A stretch of 64,000 nt of DNA from CAVRGQ01 sp963720785 (GTDB taxonomy: Bacteria; Actinomycetota; Acidimicrobiia; IMCC26256; DASPTH01). Below are positions 44,021 to 51,567 of this stretch, in pieces; the stretch's first letter is position 1; the number at the start of each line of letters is the position of its first letter. The notes beneath the pieces were generated by a model. The model was not told where the DNA came from and did not search any database. It saw nothing but the letters and a program-made list of their open reading frames with translations. Position numbers and translations under genes: made by a program. The stretch lies in NCBI GenBank assembly GCA_963720785.1, contig CAVRGQ010000009.1:496001-560000 (forward strand). Reading direction: 5' to 3'.

Positions 44021-44794
44021 ATGGGCCAGCAGACGGCCAGGCAGACGGTGGAACCGACCACTGGGCAGGCGGCAGGACAGCGGGCAGGACAGAGGACCGG
44101 ACAGGCGGCGGAGCCGGGGCCGGCGCACCCACCGGCACGAATTCCGGCGACCGGGCGCACCATCCCCCGTAGCCAGGCGCGCGCCGCGCTCGTGGAGGCG
44201 GCCCTCGTGCAACTGCGCACCAGCGGCCCGTCGGGCGTGCGGCCCCACGAGCTCTGCCGCGACCTGCACCTGTCGAAGGCGCTGGTCAACTACCACTTCG
44301 GGAGCCGCGACGGCTTGATGGCCGAAGCCATGGCCCTCGGGTACGAGCGCTACGTCGACACGCTGTGGGCCGCCGCCGTTGCCGCGGGGCCCGAACCACT
44401 CGACCGGCTCATGGCCTGGATCAACGAGCAGATCGACTGGACGGTCACCAACGCCGGCCTCGCCGCCGCGCTCAACTTCTCCACCTTCTATGCGCGCGGC
44501 GCGGCGGCGGAGTCCGAATCGGTGGCCCGCATGCACGACGCCGGGGTGCGCAACTTCGCCAACCTCCAGCGGTTGGTGAGGGCTGCAGGCGTCGCGCTGC
44601 GCGCCGACGGCACCTCCGCGCCCGACGCCGTCACCGTCGGCCTCGACGCCGCAGTGATCGGCTGGGCCACCCTCGGTCTCAGCGTCTGGCTCGCGGGCAA
44701 CCACCTCCCCACCCAGGACCTCGCGGTGCAGTCGCACATCCCACTCGGGCGCGAACACCTGCGCAAGGTCGTCGTCGACATGCTCCGGGGTTGA
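44021..44794 (+). CDS. TetR-family transcriptional regulator
   Basis: A 257-residue regulator. About 45 N-terminal residues are a Gln/Thr/Gly-rich segment encoded by ggcaggacag-type repeats. The helix-turn-helix follows (GVRPHELCRDLHLSKALVNYHFGSRDGLMAEA), then an effector domain. ATG 44021 lies 10 bp after GGAAAG; GTG 44018 is possible, as is a leaderless-like upstream TTG at 43967. A TGAAC/GTTCA palindrome lies upstream. It overlaps or abuts the lipoprotein gene and may regulate the thiolase genes beyond it. Confidence 0.87.
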   Translation: MGQQTARQTVEPTTGQAAGQRAGQRTGQAAEPGPAHPPARIPATGRTIPRSQARAALVEAALVQLRTSGPSGVRPHELCRDLHLSKALVNYHFGSRDGLMAEAMALGYERYVDTLWAAAVAAGPEPLDRLMAWINEQIDWTVTNAGLAAALNFSTFYARGAAAESESVARMHDAGVRNFANLQRLVRAAGVALRADGTSAPDAVTVGLDAAVIGWATLGLSVWLAGNHLPTQDLAVQSHIPLGREHLRKVVVDMLRG

Positions 44795-44802
44795 CGGCCA
44801 CC

Positions 44803-45261
44803 GTGCCGCGTGGCCGGGCCGGACTCCGGGTTCGCCTCCTCGCGGCCGTCGTCGTGGGCGCGGCGTTGCTCGGCGGGTTGCCGGCCTGCGGCAGCGAGGA
44901 CGACACGGCGGCCTCCTCGTATTGCGCCCGCATCGCCGGCATCAACGCGCTCGACCTGCTCGCCGACCCCACGCCACCCGCGGTCCAGGACGATCTCGAG
45001 CAGTTGCTCGCGCTCACGCGGCGTGCCGCCGCGGTCGCGCCCGGCGAGATCCGCGCCGACATCCGCGAGGCGGTCGACGCGCAGGTGCGGTTCAACGCGC
45101 TCTACGAATCGCACGGGTGGGACCCCGCGCCCACCCAGCGCGACCCCGCGTTCATCGCGCTGGCGGGCGACACGCACCTCGCCGACGTGTACACGCGCCT
45201 CGAGCGCTACGAGGTGCGGTCGTGCCCCGGCACCGTCCAGCAACCCGTGGCACCCGCCTGA
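44803..45261 (+). CDS. Small putative lipoprotein
   Basis: A 152-residue protein of unknown function. VRLLAAVVVGAALLGGLPACGSEDD is a type II signal with lipobox LPAC, predicting a lipid-anchored extracellular protein; the mature part is helical with two further cysteines (SYCARI, RSCPG) and no domain I recognise. GTG 44803 is chosen; TTG 44791, overlapping the TetR stop, is in frame as well. It sits in the same direction as TetR and the thiolase. Confidence 0.7.
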   Translation: MPRGRAGLRVRLLAAVVVGAALLGGLPACGSEDDTAASSYCARIAGINALDLLADPTPPAVQDDLEQLLALTRRAAAVAPGEIRADIREAVDAQVRFNALYESHGWDPAPTQRDPAFIALAGDTHLADVYTRLERYEVRSCPGTVQQPVAPA

Positions 45262-45309
45262 CGGATCGGCCACGTTCTCGACCGGACCGTGTCGACCAGA
45301 GTCGTCAGG

Positions 45310-45315
45310 TAGCGT
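45310..45315 (+). promoter_or_regulatory. Predicted -10 element of a leaderless gene
   Basis: TAGCGT lies 6 nt before the GTG at 45322, identical in sequence and spacing to the element before the P450 at 12306. Confidence 0.55.
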
Positions 45316-45321
45316 CCGCGC

Positions 45322-46476
45322 GTGCTCAAAGACCGTGTGGCCGTCGTCGGCGTCGGGCAGACCGAGCTCGGCAAGGGCCTCCCCGACTCCGAGTTGGTGC
45401 TCGCGCTCCGTGCCATCCGCGCCGCGCTCGACGACTGCGGCATCGACCCGTCGGAGGTCGACGGGCTGGCGTCGTACACCATGGAACCCGACCGCGAGGT
45501 CGAGGTCGGCCGCAACCTCGGCCTCGGCGACATCACCTGGTTCTCGCAGGTGGGCTACGGCGGCGGGGGTGGCTGCGCGACGGTGCTGCACGCGGCCGCC
45601 GCGGTCGCCACCGGGCAGTGCAACGTCGCGGTGGCGTGGCGTTCGCGCAAGCGGGCCGACAAGGCGTCGCGGGTGTGGGCGCAGTCGCCCGACGTGCTCA
45701 CCGACTACCTCCAGTGGAGCCGCCCCCCGGGGCTGCTGCGGCCGGCCGACGAGATCGCGATGCTCATGCGTCGCCACATGCACGAGTACGGCACGACCCG
45801 CGAGCAACTCGCCGAGGTGGCCCTCGCCTTCCGGGCGCACGCACAGCAGAACCCCGGCGCCGCGATGCACGGGCGACCGCTCACGCTCGACGCCTACCTC
45901 GACGCCCGGTGGATCTCCGAGCCGCTGTGCCTGTTCGACAACTGCCTGGAGAGCGACGGCGCCGCCGCCGTGGTGCTGGTGTCCGCGGAACACGCGCGCG
46001 ACCTGCCGCAGCCACCGGTGCTCGTGCACGCCGGCGCGCAGGGCCTGCCCCGCCAACACAACGTGATGGCCGCGTACTTCTCCGACGACCCGTTGCGCGA
46101 AGGGCCATCGTCCGCGGCGGCTCCGCTGCTGTGGTCGCGCGCCGACGTCGGCCCGGCCGGCGTGAAGGTCGCGCAGCTCTACGACGCGTTCAGTCCGCTC
46201 GTGCTCTTCTCGCTCGAGGGCTACGGCTTCTGCGGGCGCGGCGAGTCGGGCGCGTTCGTCGAGGGCGGCACGCTCGGCCCCGGCGGGCGCCTGCCCACCA
46301 ACACCGCGGGCGGGAGCATGAGCGAGGCCTACCTCCACGGCTTCAACCTCATCACCGAGGGCGTGCGTCAGGTGCGGGGGACCGCCGTCGGTCAAGTGCC
46401 CGACGCCGACGTGTGCCTGGTGACCAGCGGCGAGTGCGTCCCCACCAGCGCGCTGCTCCTCCGGAGCGACGCGTGA
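45322..46476 (+). CDS. Thiolase-fold protein, lipid-transfer/Ltp2-like
   Basis: A 384-residue thiolase superfamily protein. It has VAVVGVGQTELGKGLPDSEL at the start, GYGGGGGCATVLHAAAAVATGQCNVAVAW around the nucleophile-cysteine position, and NTAGGSMSEAYLHGFNLI with the C-terminal His motif. Members of this non-condensing group (SCP-x/Ltp2) act as thiolases or retro-aldolases in steroid side-chain degradation. They work together with a DUF35 protein, and the next gene is a DUF35-like protein whose start overlaps this stop (GTGA). Activity on a sterol or bile-acid-like CoA ester is plausible, not shown. Confidence 0.9.
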   Translation: MLKDRVAVVGVGQTELGKGLPDSELVLALRAIRAALDDCGIDPSEVDGLASYTMEPDREVEVGRNLGLGDITWFSQVGYGGGGGCATVLHAAAAVATGQCNVAVAWRSRKRADKASRVWAQSPDVLTDYLQWSRPPGLLRPADEIAMLMRRHMHEYGTTREQLAEVALAFRAHAQQNPGAAMHGRPLTLDAYLDARWISEPLCLFDNCLESDGAAAVVLVSAEHARDLPQPPVLVHAGAQGLPRQHNVMAAYFSDDPLREGPSSAAAPLLWSRADVGPAGVKVAQLYDAFSPLVLFSLEGYGFCGRGESGAFVEGGTLGPGGRLPTNTAGGSMSEAYLHGFNLITEGVRQVRGTAVGQVPDADVCLVTSGECVPTSALLLRSDA

Positions 46477-46908
46477 GCCCCGCCATGCTCGCGCGCCACC
46501 CTCGACGACCCGCTCACCCGGCCGTTCTGGGACGGTTGCGCGCGCCGCGAGCTGCTCGTGCCCCGCTTCACCGCGTCGGGCAACGTGGTGTGGCCGCCGC
46601 GGCCGATGGACCCGGTGTCGCGCACGCTCGCGCACGAGTGGGTGCGGGCGAGCGGCGCGGCGACGATCTGGTCCTTCGTGGTCGCGCACCCGCCGCTGCT
46701 CCCGGCCTACGCGGAGTGCGCGCCCTACCCGGTCGTCGTGGTGGAGCTCGCCGACCACCCCACCGTGCGCATGGTCGGCAACATCGTCACCGCGGCCGAC
46801 GCGCCCATCGACTCCGTCGACCCGGCGACCATCACGATCGGTGAGCCGGTGCGCGTCGCGTTCGCCGACCAGGACGGCGTCGCCGTCCCCCGTTGGATCC
46901 GGGACTGA
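46473..46908 (+). CDS. DUF35/OB-fold protein lacking the zinc ribbon (apparent frameshift near 46497)
   Basis: A partner of the preceding thiolase, about 144 residues. GTG 46473 overlaps the thiolase stop and reads VSPAMLAR; after one extra base the next frame gives TLDDPLTRPFWDGCARRELLV and the OB-fold part (ATIWSFVVAHPPLLPAY, PYPVVVVELADHPTVRMVGNIV, VRVAF). In DUF35 proteins the segment after RELL normally has two CxxC zinc knuckles; here it is FTASGNVVWPPRPMDPVS without cysteines. It should still support acyl-CoA channelling or complex formation with the thiolase. Confidence 0.82.
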
Positions 46909-46931
46909 TCAGGTCCCGGTCGGGCGCTCCC

Positions 46932-46953
46932 GATCAGGCGCGGATCAGGCGCG
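46932..46953. repeat. 11-bp direct repeat over the csoR stop
   Basis: gatcaggcgcg occurs twice in a row, and the second copy contains the csoR stop codon (46945-46947), so the duplication lies exactly at the gene end. Confidence 0.8.
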
Positions 46954-47226
46954 GATGAGCCGCTCGATCGCGCGGGTGGCTTCCTCGACCAGCGCGCCGG
47001 CCTGCTCCGGGTCCTCACTCGCCGCCCCCTGCACGCAGTGCCGCAGGTGCTGGTCGAGCAGGCCGACCGCGACGCTCCGCAGGGCACTGTTGACCGCGCT
47101 GATCTGGGTGAGGACGTCGATGCAGTACACGTCCTCGTCGACCATGCGCTGCAGGCCGCGCACCTGCCCCTCGATGCGGCGCAGCCGCTTGAGGTAGTCG
47201 TCCTTGTCCATCGTGTAGCCGCGCAC
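46945..47226 (-). CDS. csoR: CsoR-family copper-sensing repressor
   Basis: A 93-residue all-helical repressor. RLRRIEGQVRGLQRMVDEDVYCIDVLTQISAV is the family core; the Cu(I) ligands Cys (VYC), His and Cys (DQHLRHC) give the C-H-C triad of true CsoR. GTG 47226 lies 8 nt after GGAGAGGGAGGG. It is the last gene of the copper operon, just 2 bp after the copA stop. It should bind the palindrome at 50058-50074 and be released by Cu(I). Confidence 0.93.
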   Translation of the reverse strand: MRGYTMDKDDYLKRLRRIEGQVRGLQRMVDEDVYCIDVLTQISAVNSALRSVAVGLLDQHLRHCVQGAASEDPEQAGALVEEATRAIERLIRA

Positions 47227-47228
47227 CG

Positions 47229-49634
47229 CTAGCCCTCCCTCTCCTGGTCCGTCTCCTGGTCCGTCTCCTGGTCCGTCTCCGGGCCTGTCTCCCGGCTTGT
47301 CTGCTGGTCCCTCGCCGTGCCGGCGTGCGCGTCGAACCGACGCAGCCGCAGGCTGTTGGACACCACGAACACACTCGAGAACGCCATGGTCGCCCCGGCG
47401 ATCATGGGGTTGAGCAACCCGGCCATCGCGAGCGGTAGCGCGGCGATGTTGTAGGCGAACGCCCAGAACAGGTTGCCCTTGATCGTGCGCAAGGTGCGAC
47501 GCGACAGGCGGATCGCGTCGCCCGCGGCGCGCAGGTCGCCCCGCACGAGCGTGAGATCGCTCGCCTCGATCGCGACGTCGGTGCCGGTGCCCATGGCGAT
47601 GCCGAGGTCGGACTGCGCGAGCGCCGCCGCGTCGTTCACGCCGTCGCCGACCATGGCCACGACCCGGCCCTCGCCCTGCAGCCGTTCGATCACCTGCACC
47701 TTGTCGACGGGCAGCACCTCGGCGACGACGTCGTCGATGCCCACCTGTGCGGCGACGGTGCGCGCCGCGGCCTCGTTGTCGCCGGTGAGCAGCACCGGGG
47801 TGAGCCCGAGGGCGCGCAGCTCCGCGATCGCCTCGGCGCTCGTGGGCTTCACCGTGTCGGACACCACCAGCAGTCCGCGCAGCTCACCGTCCCACGCGGC
47901 GAGCACGACGGTGCGGCCCTGTGCCTCGGCCGCTTCCTTGGTGGCCCGGCCGGTGTCGGTGAGGTGGACGGCCCAGTCGTCGAGGAGGAGTGCCCGCCCG
48001 GCGACGACGGCGTGACCCTCGACCACGCCCTGCACCCCGAAGCCCTCACGGTTGGCGAACCCCTCGACCGGCGGCAGCGTGCCGAACCGGGCAAGCGCGG
48101 CCTCGGCCACGGCCCGCGCGATCGGGTGTTCCGACGCGTGCTCGAGCGCGCCGACCACGCGCAGCAGGTCGTCGGCGTCGGTGCCGTCCTCGGGCACCAC
48201 CTCGACCAGCGCCATGCGCCCGGTCGTGACCGTGCCCGTCTTGTCGAGCACGATCGTGTCGACGGTGCGGGTGGACTCGAGCACCTCGGGTCCCTTGATG
48301 AGGATGCCGAGCTGGGCGCCGCGGCCGGTGCCCACGAGGATTGCGGTGGGGGTCGCGAGGCCGAGCGCGCACGGGCAGGCGATGATCAGCACCGCGACCG
48401 CCGCGGTGAACGAGGTGGCCACGCTCTCCCCCGCACCGATCCAGAACCCGAGCGTCACGGCCGCCAGCGCGATGACCACCGGCACGAAGATCGCGGAGAT
48501 GCGGTCGGCGAGCCGCTGCACCGGCGCCTTGCCCATCTGCGCGTCGGTCACGAGCCGCGCGATCTGCGCGAGCGCGGTGTCGGCGCCCACCCGGGTGGCG
48601 CGCACGACCAGGCGCCCGCCCGCGTTCACGGTGGCGCCGGTGACCGCGTCGCCGGGGCCGACCTCGACCGGCACCGACTCGCCGGTGAGCAGCGATGCGT
48701 CGATGGCGGAGGTGCCGTCTTCCACCACACCGTCGGTGGCGACCTTCTCGCCCGGGCGCACCACGAAGCGGTCGCCCACCTCCAGCTGGTCGATCGGGAT
48801 CCGGACCTCCTGCTCGCCGCCCGCATCCCCGGGCGCGCCCGCAGCACGGCGACGTCCTTGGCGCCGAGCTCCATGCAGCGCGCGCAACGCGGCGCCCGAC
48901 CGGCGCTTCGCCCGGGCCTCGAAGTAGCGGCCGGCGAGGATGAACACGGTGACCGCGGAGGCCACCTCCAGGTAGATCTCGTCCTGGCCGGCTCCGCGAG
49001 CGACGTCGAAGGTGAAGCTCATCGTCATGCCCGGCTCGCCCGCGCCGCCCCAGAACAAGGCGTACACCGACCAGCCGAACGCGGCGATGGTGCCCACCGA
49101 GATCAGTGTGTCCATCGTGGCCGCGCCGTGGCGCAGGTTCACCCACGCGGCACGGTGGAACGGCCAGCCGCCGTACACGACGACGGGGCCGGCGAGGGCG
49201 AAGCTCAGCCACTGCCAGTTGCGGAACTGCAGCGCGGGGATCATCGCGAGCAGCACCACCGGCACGGCGAGCACCGTCGAGATCAGCAGGCGCGTGCGCA
49301 GCGTCTCGATCGGCTCACCTTCATGCTGGTGAGCACTGCCGTGCTCACGGGAATCTGCGTGGGCCGAGTCCATGGGCGAGACCGCGTGCATGGGCGCGGG
49401 AACTCGCGCCTTGTAGCCCGCGGCCTCGACCTGGGCGACCAGGTCGTCGCTGCTCACACCCTCGGGCGCGGTGACGCGGGCACGTTCGGTCGCGTAGTTC
49501 ACGGTCGCCTCGACACCGTCGAGCTTGTTGAGCCGCTTCTCGATCCGCGCGGCGCACGAGGCGCAGGTCATGCCCTCGATCTCGAGCTCGACGGGAGCGG
49601 AGGCGGGCGCGGACGTGTGGGTGTGCGTGTCCAT
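47229..49634 (-). CDS. copA: Cu(I)-exporting P1B-type ATPase
   Basis: An 801-residue copper pump. An N-terminal HMA domain carries GMTCASCAAR; eight membrane segments follow. CPC (IACPCALGLATPTA) is the ion path, TGES the actuator, DKTGT the phosphorylation site, HP (SEHPIARA) and GDGVND the nucleotide/metal hinge. At about 48830-48878 roughly 14 residues read as an Arg-rich stretch while a neighbouring frame encodes ELGAKDVAVLRA, so two cancelling single-base errors are likely. The last 20 residues are a QETD-type repeat tail. ATG 49634 has a GAGGAG site. Confidence 0.95.
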   Translation of the reverse strand: MDTHTHTSAPASAPVELEIEGMTCASCAARIEKRLNKLDGVEATVNYATERARVTAPEGVSSDDLVAQVEAAGYKARVPAPMHAVSPMDSAHADSREHGSAHQHEGEPIETLRTRLLISTVLAVPVVLLAMIPALQFRNWQWLSFALAGPVVVYGGWPFHRAAWVNLRHGAATMDTLISVGTIAAFGWSVYALFWGGAGEPGMTMSFTFDVARGAGQDEIYLEVASAVTVFILAGRYFEARAKRRSGAALRALHGARRQGRRRAAGAPGDAGGEQEVRIPIDQLEVGDRFVVRPGEKVATDGVVEDGTSAIDASLLTGESVPVEVGPGDAVTGATVNAGGRLVVRATRVGADTALAQIARLVTDAQMGKAPVQRLADRISAIFVPVVIALAAVTLGFWIGAGESVATSFTAAVAVLIIACPCALGLATPTAILVGTGRGAQLGILIKGPEVLESTRTVDTIVLDKTGTVTTGRMALVEVVPEDGTDADDLLRVVGALEHASEHPIARAVAEAALARFGTLPPVEGFANREGFGVQGVVEGHAVVAGRALLLDDWAVHLTDTGRATKEAAEAQGRTVVLAAWDGELRGLLVVSDTVKPTSAEAIAELRALGLTPVLLTGDNEAAARTVAAQVGIDDVVAEVLPVDKVQVIERLQGEGRVVAMVGDGVNDAAALAQSDLGIAMGTGTDVAIEASDLTLVRGDLRAAGDAIRLSRRTLRTIKGNLFWAFAYNIAALPLAMAGLLNPMIAGATMAFSSVFVVSNSLRLRRFDAHAGTARDQQTSRETGPETDQETDQETDQEREG
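47241..47280 (-). repeat. 12-bp tandem repeat, 3+ copies
   Basis: ctcctggtccgt units code in frame for the ETDQ-type C-terminal tail of CopA, next to the csoR junction. Confidence 0.9.
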
Positions 49635-49642
49635 CGTGCTCC

Positions 49643-49813
49643 TCAGTGCCCGTCCATGTCGTGCGCGGGAGCGGTCGTCGAGGTCGTGTGGGTGTGGGTG
49701 GGTTGCGGCGCACCGTCGTCGATCGGGCCGACCGCAGCACCCACGCCCAGACCGATGCCGAAGCACGCGACGAGCCCGAGGGCGAACGCGGCCAGCTTCA
49801 CGGGGACGTTCAT
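49643..49813 (-). CDS. Small His-rich membrane protein of the copper operon
   Basis: A 56-residue protein: a charged start, one membrane helix (LAAFALGLVACFGIGLGVGAAVG) and a tail with THTHTT and HDMDGH, rich in histidine, methionine and acidic residues able to bind Cu. Its ATG overlaps the copZ stop and it ends 8 bp before copA, so it is clearly part of the operon. No family recognised. A copper-handling adaptor is inferred from sequence and position. Confidence 0.75.
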   Translation of the reverse strand: MNVPVKLAAFALGLVACFGIGLGVGAAVGPIDDGAPQPTHTHTTSTTAPAHDMDGH

Positions 49814-50025
49814 GCGAGCTCGTATCCCGCTTCGTCGACGGCCGCACGCACCGCGTCGCCGCCGAGGGGCTCGTCGCTCACCACGGTCACGGCGCCCGTG
49901 GGCAGGTCGACCGCGACCGACTCGACGCCGGGCAGCTTCGCCACCTCCTCGGTGACCGCGTTGACGCAGTGCTGGCAGCTCATGCCCGTGACGGTGTAGG
50001 TGGTGGTGACGGCGGCGGCGCTCAT
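49810..50025 (-). CDS. copZ: Copper chaperone, HMA-domain protein (CopZ)
   Basis: A 71-residue heavy-metal-associated domain of beta-alpha-beta-beta-alpha-beta type, with the Cu(I) site MSCQHC near residue 15 and the usual AVTEEVAKLPGVESVAVDL helix. It is first in the copper operon, its stop overlapping the next gene (ATGA). A GGAGG-like sequence precedes the ATG. It should carry Cu(I) to the N-terminal HMA domain of CopA and deliver it to CsoR. Confidence 0.93.
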   Translation of the reverse strand: MSAAAVTTTYTVTGMSCQHCVNAVTEEVAKLPGVESVAVDLPTGAVTVVSDEPLGGDAVRAAVDEAGYELA

Positions 50026-50057
50026 GGCGGTCCTCCTGGTCGGTACGACTTCAGACT

Positions 50058-50074
50058 ATACCCCCCTAGGGTAT
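50058..50074. promoter_or_regulatory. CsoR-type operator
   Basis: ATACCC-cccta-GGGTAT is a perfect 6-bp inverted repeat with the T/A-rich ends and G/C core typical of CsoR sites. It lies 33 bp upstream of the copZ start, over the expected promoter. Confidence 0.8.
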
Positions 50075-50126
50075 CCGTCAACCGGTCCACTCTCCGGACC
50101 GCTCCCGGGTTGCGGGCGGGAACCGG

Positions 50127-50197
50127 CGCTCCGTGACCGGAGCGGGACCAACACGCGCAGTACGTTCCAGAACCCGTTACGCCCGTCCCCCGGGCGT
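50127..50197 (+). promoter_or_regulatory. Two stem-loops in the leader of the solute-binding protein gene
   Basis: CGCTCCG-tgac-CGGAGCG (50127-50144) and ACGCCCG-tcccc-CGGGCGT (50179-50197) are perfect 7-bp stems upstream of the start at 50227. The second ends about 9 bp before an AAGGAGAGG ribosome site, so control at the mRNA leader is possible but unproven. Confidence 0.4.
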
Positions 50198-50226
50198 GAG
50201 GCAGCAAGGAGAGGGGTTCCCCGCAG

Positions 50227-51558
50227 ATGAGAGTCCGTTGGTTGGGCGCGGCGTTGGCCGTCGCCCTCGGAGTGTCCATGATGGCGTCGACCGCGGTCGC
50301 GCAGTCGTCGTCGAACGAGAAGCCGACCGCCACCGATGTCGGCATCACCGCGACGGAGATCCACGTGGCGGTCATCGCCGACGTCGACAACTCGATCGCA
50401 CCCAACCTGTTCAAGGCGTCGGTCGACGGCGTGAACGGCTGGGCGAAGTACATCAACAAGAACGGCGGCCTCGCCGGCCGCAAGGTGGTCGTCGACTTCT
50501 ACGACTCCAAGCTCAACCCGTCCGAGACGCGCAACGCCGAGATCAAGGCCTGTGAGTCCGATGTCGCCGCGATCGGCACGTCCGCCGTGTTCATCACGTC
50601 AGTCGACGACATGCGCAACTGCAAGGACTCGAAGGGCGACACCACGGGCATGCCCGACATCCCGTTCGTGTCGACCGCGATCGTCCAGCAGTGCTCGGAC
50701 CAGTCGTTCCCGATCGCGCCGCCGCAGATCGTGTGCTCGACCAAGGACCAGAACCCGCAGACGTACCAGGCCGACGTGGCGCGGGGCCGCTACTTCGAGA
50801 AGAAGTACGGCGACAACAAGCTGCACGGTGCCTACATCTTCACCACCGACTCCAAGCAGGCCCACGACTCGCAGGTTGCCAGCCTCGGCGCGCTCCAGGA
50901 CATCGGCATCAAGTCCGACGGCGACTTCGAGGTGAGCGGGCGCGACCCGCAGTCGGCCTACACGCCCGTCGTGCAGACGATGAAGACCAAGCAGTCGAAC
51001 TTCGCCTCGTGTGGTGGCGCCTTCGCCTGCACCGTGAACCTCCGCAAGGAGGCCGCGCTCCAGGGCGTGACCGGTGTCGACGTCTGGGACTGCGGCGTCC
51101 AGTGCTACGACAAGCAGTTCCTCACCGCGGGCAGCAGCGACGTCGACGGCCAGTACGTCGATACCCTGTTCCTCCCCTTCTACAGCAAGGCCGACCAGAA
51201 GGCGAACAAGGAACTGGCCAACTTCGTGAAGTACACCGGCTCCAACGTCGCGTCGTACGGCGCCTACGCGTGGGCGGCCGGTGAGGCCTTCGCCCAGGCT
51301 GTGAACGCGCAGGTGAAAGCGGGCGGCGTCAACAGCGTCACCCGGAAGACGATCTTCACGCAGCTCAACCAGATCAACAAGTTCGACGCCAACGGCATGC
51401 TCGCACCGATCGACCTCGCGGGCCGCAAGGTGTCGAACTGCTCGGTGACGATGCAGGTGAAGAACGGCAACTTCGTGCGGGTCAACCCCACGAAGCCCGG
51501 CACCTTCTCCTGCCCGGCGAACGGCACGATCGAGCGCAAGCTCGACCTCACGAGCTAG
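50227..51558 (+). CDS. ABC solute-binding protein, branched-chain amino acid type
   Basis: A 443-residue exported type 1 periplasmic-binding protein (Peripla_BP_6). The signal peptide (MRVRWLGAALAVALGVSMMASTAVAQ) has an AxA site, with no lipobox. The two-lobe fold is seen in EIHVAVIADVDNSIAPNLFKASVDGVNGWAKYIN, GGLAGRKVVVDFYDSKLNP and FVSTAIVQQCS; the C-terminal lobe ends with MQVKNGNFVRV. The eight or so cysteines suggest disulfides. It has no permease beside it; the fused Liv-type importer at 6106-10071 lacks a binding protein and could be its partner. Ligand unknown. Confidence 0.9.
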   Translation: MRVRWLGAALAVALGVSMMASTAVAQSSSNEKPTATDVGITATEIHVAVIADVDNSIAPNLFKASVDGVNGWAKYINKNGGLAGRKVVVDFYDSKLNPSETRNAEIKACESDVAAIGTSAVFITSVDDMRNCKDSKGDTTGMPDIPFVSTAIVQQCSDQSFPIAPPQIVCSTKDQNPQTYQADVARGRYFEKKYGDNKLHGAYIFTTDSKQAHDSQVASLGALQDIGIKSDGDFEVSGRDPQSAYTPVVQTMKTKQSNFASCGGAFACTVNLRKEAALQGVTGVDVWDCGVQCYDKQFLTAGSSDVDGQYVDTLFLPFYSKADQKANKELANFVKYTGSNVASYGAYAWAAGEAFAQAVNAQVKAGGVNSVTRKTIFTQLNQINKFDANGMLAPIDLAGRKVSNCSVTMQVKNGNFVRVNPTKPGTFSCPANGTIERKLDLTS

Positions 51559-51567
51559 CCGTCGGAG

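Noticed and set aside
44040..44120. A CRISPR-like array in the TetR N-terminal region
   Set aside because: Units of about 10 bp without spacers; simple coding repeats.
44488..46758. A 756-codon minus-strand frame opposite the TetR, lipoprotein and thiolase genes
   Set aside because: Antisense of genes with clear motifs; composition typical of a shadow frame.
48830..48880. Programmed frameshifting in copA
   Set aside because: Two nearby opposite shifts, no slippery sequence or downstream structure, and many similar single-base breaks in the window; sequence error is simpler.
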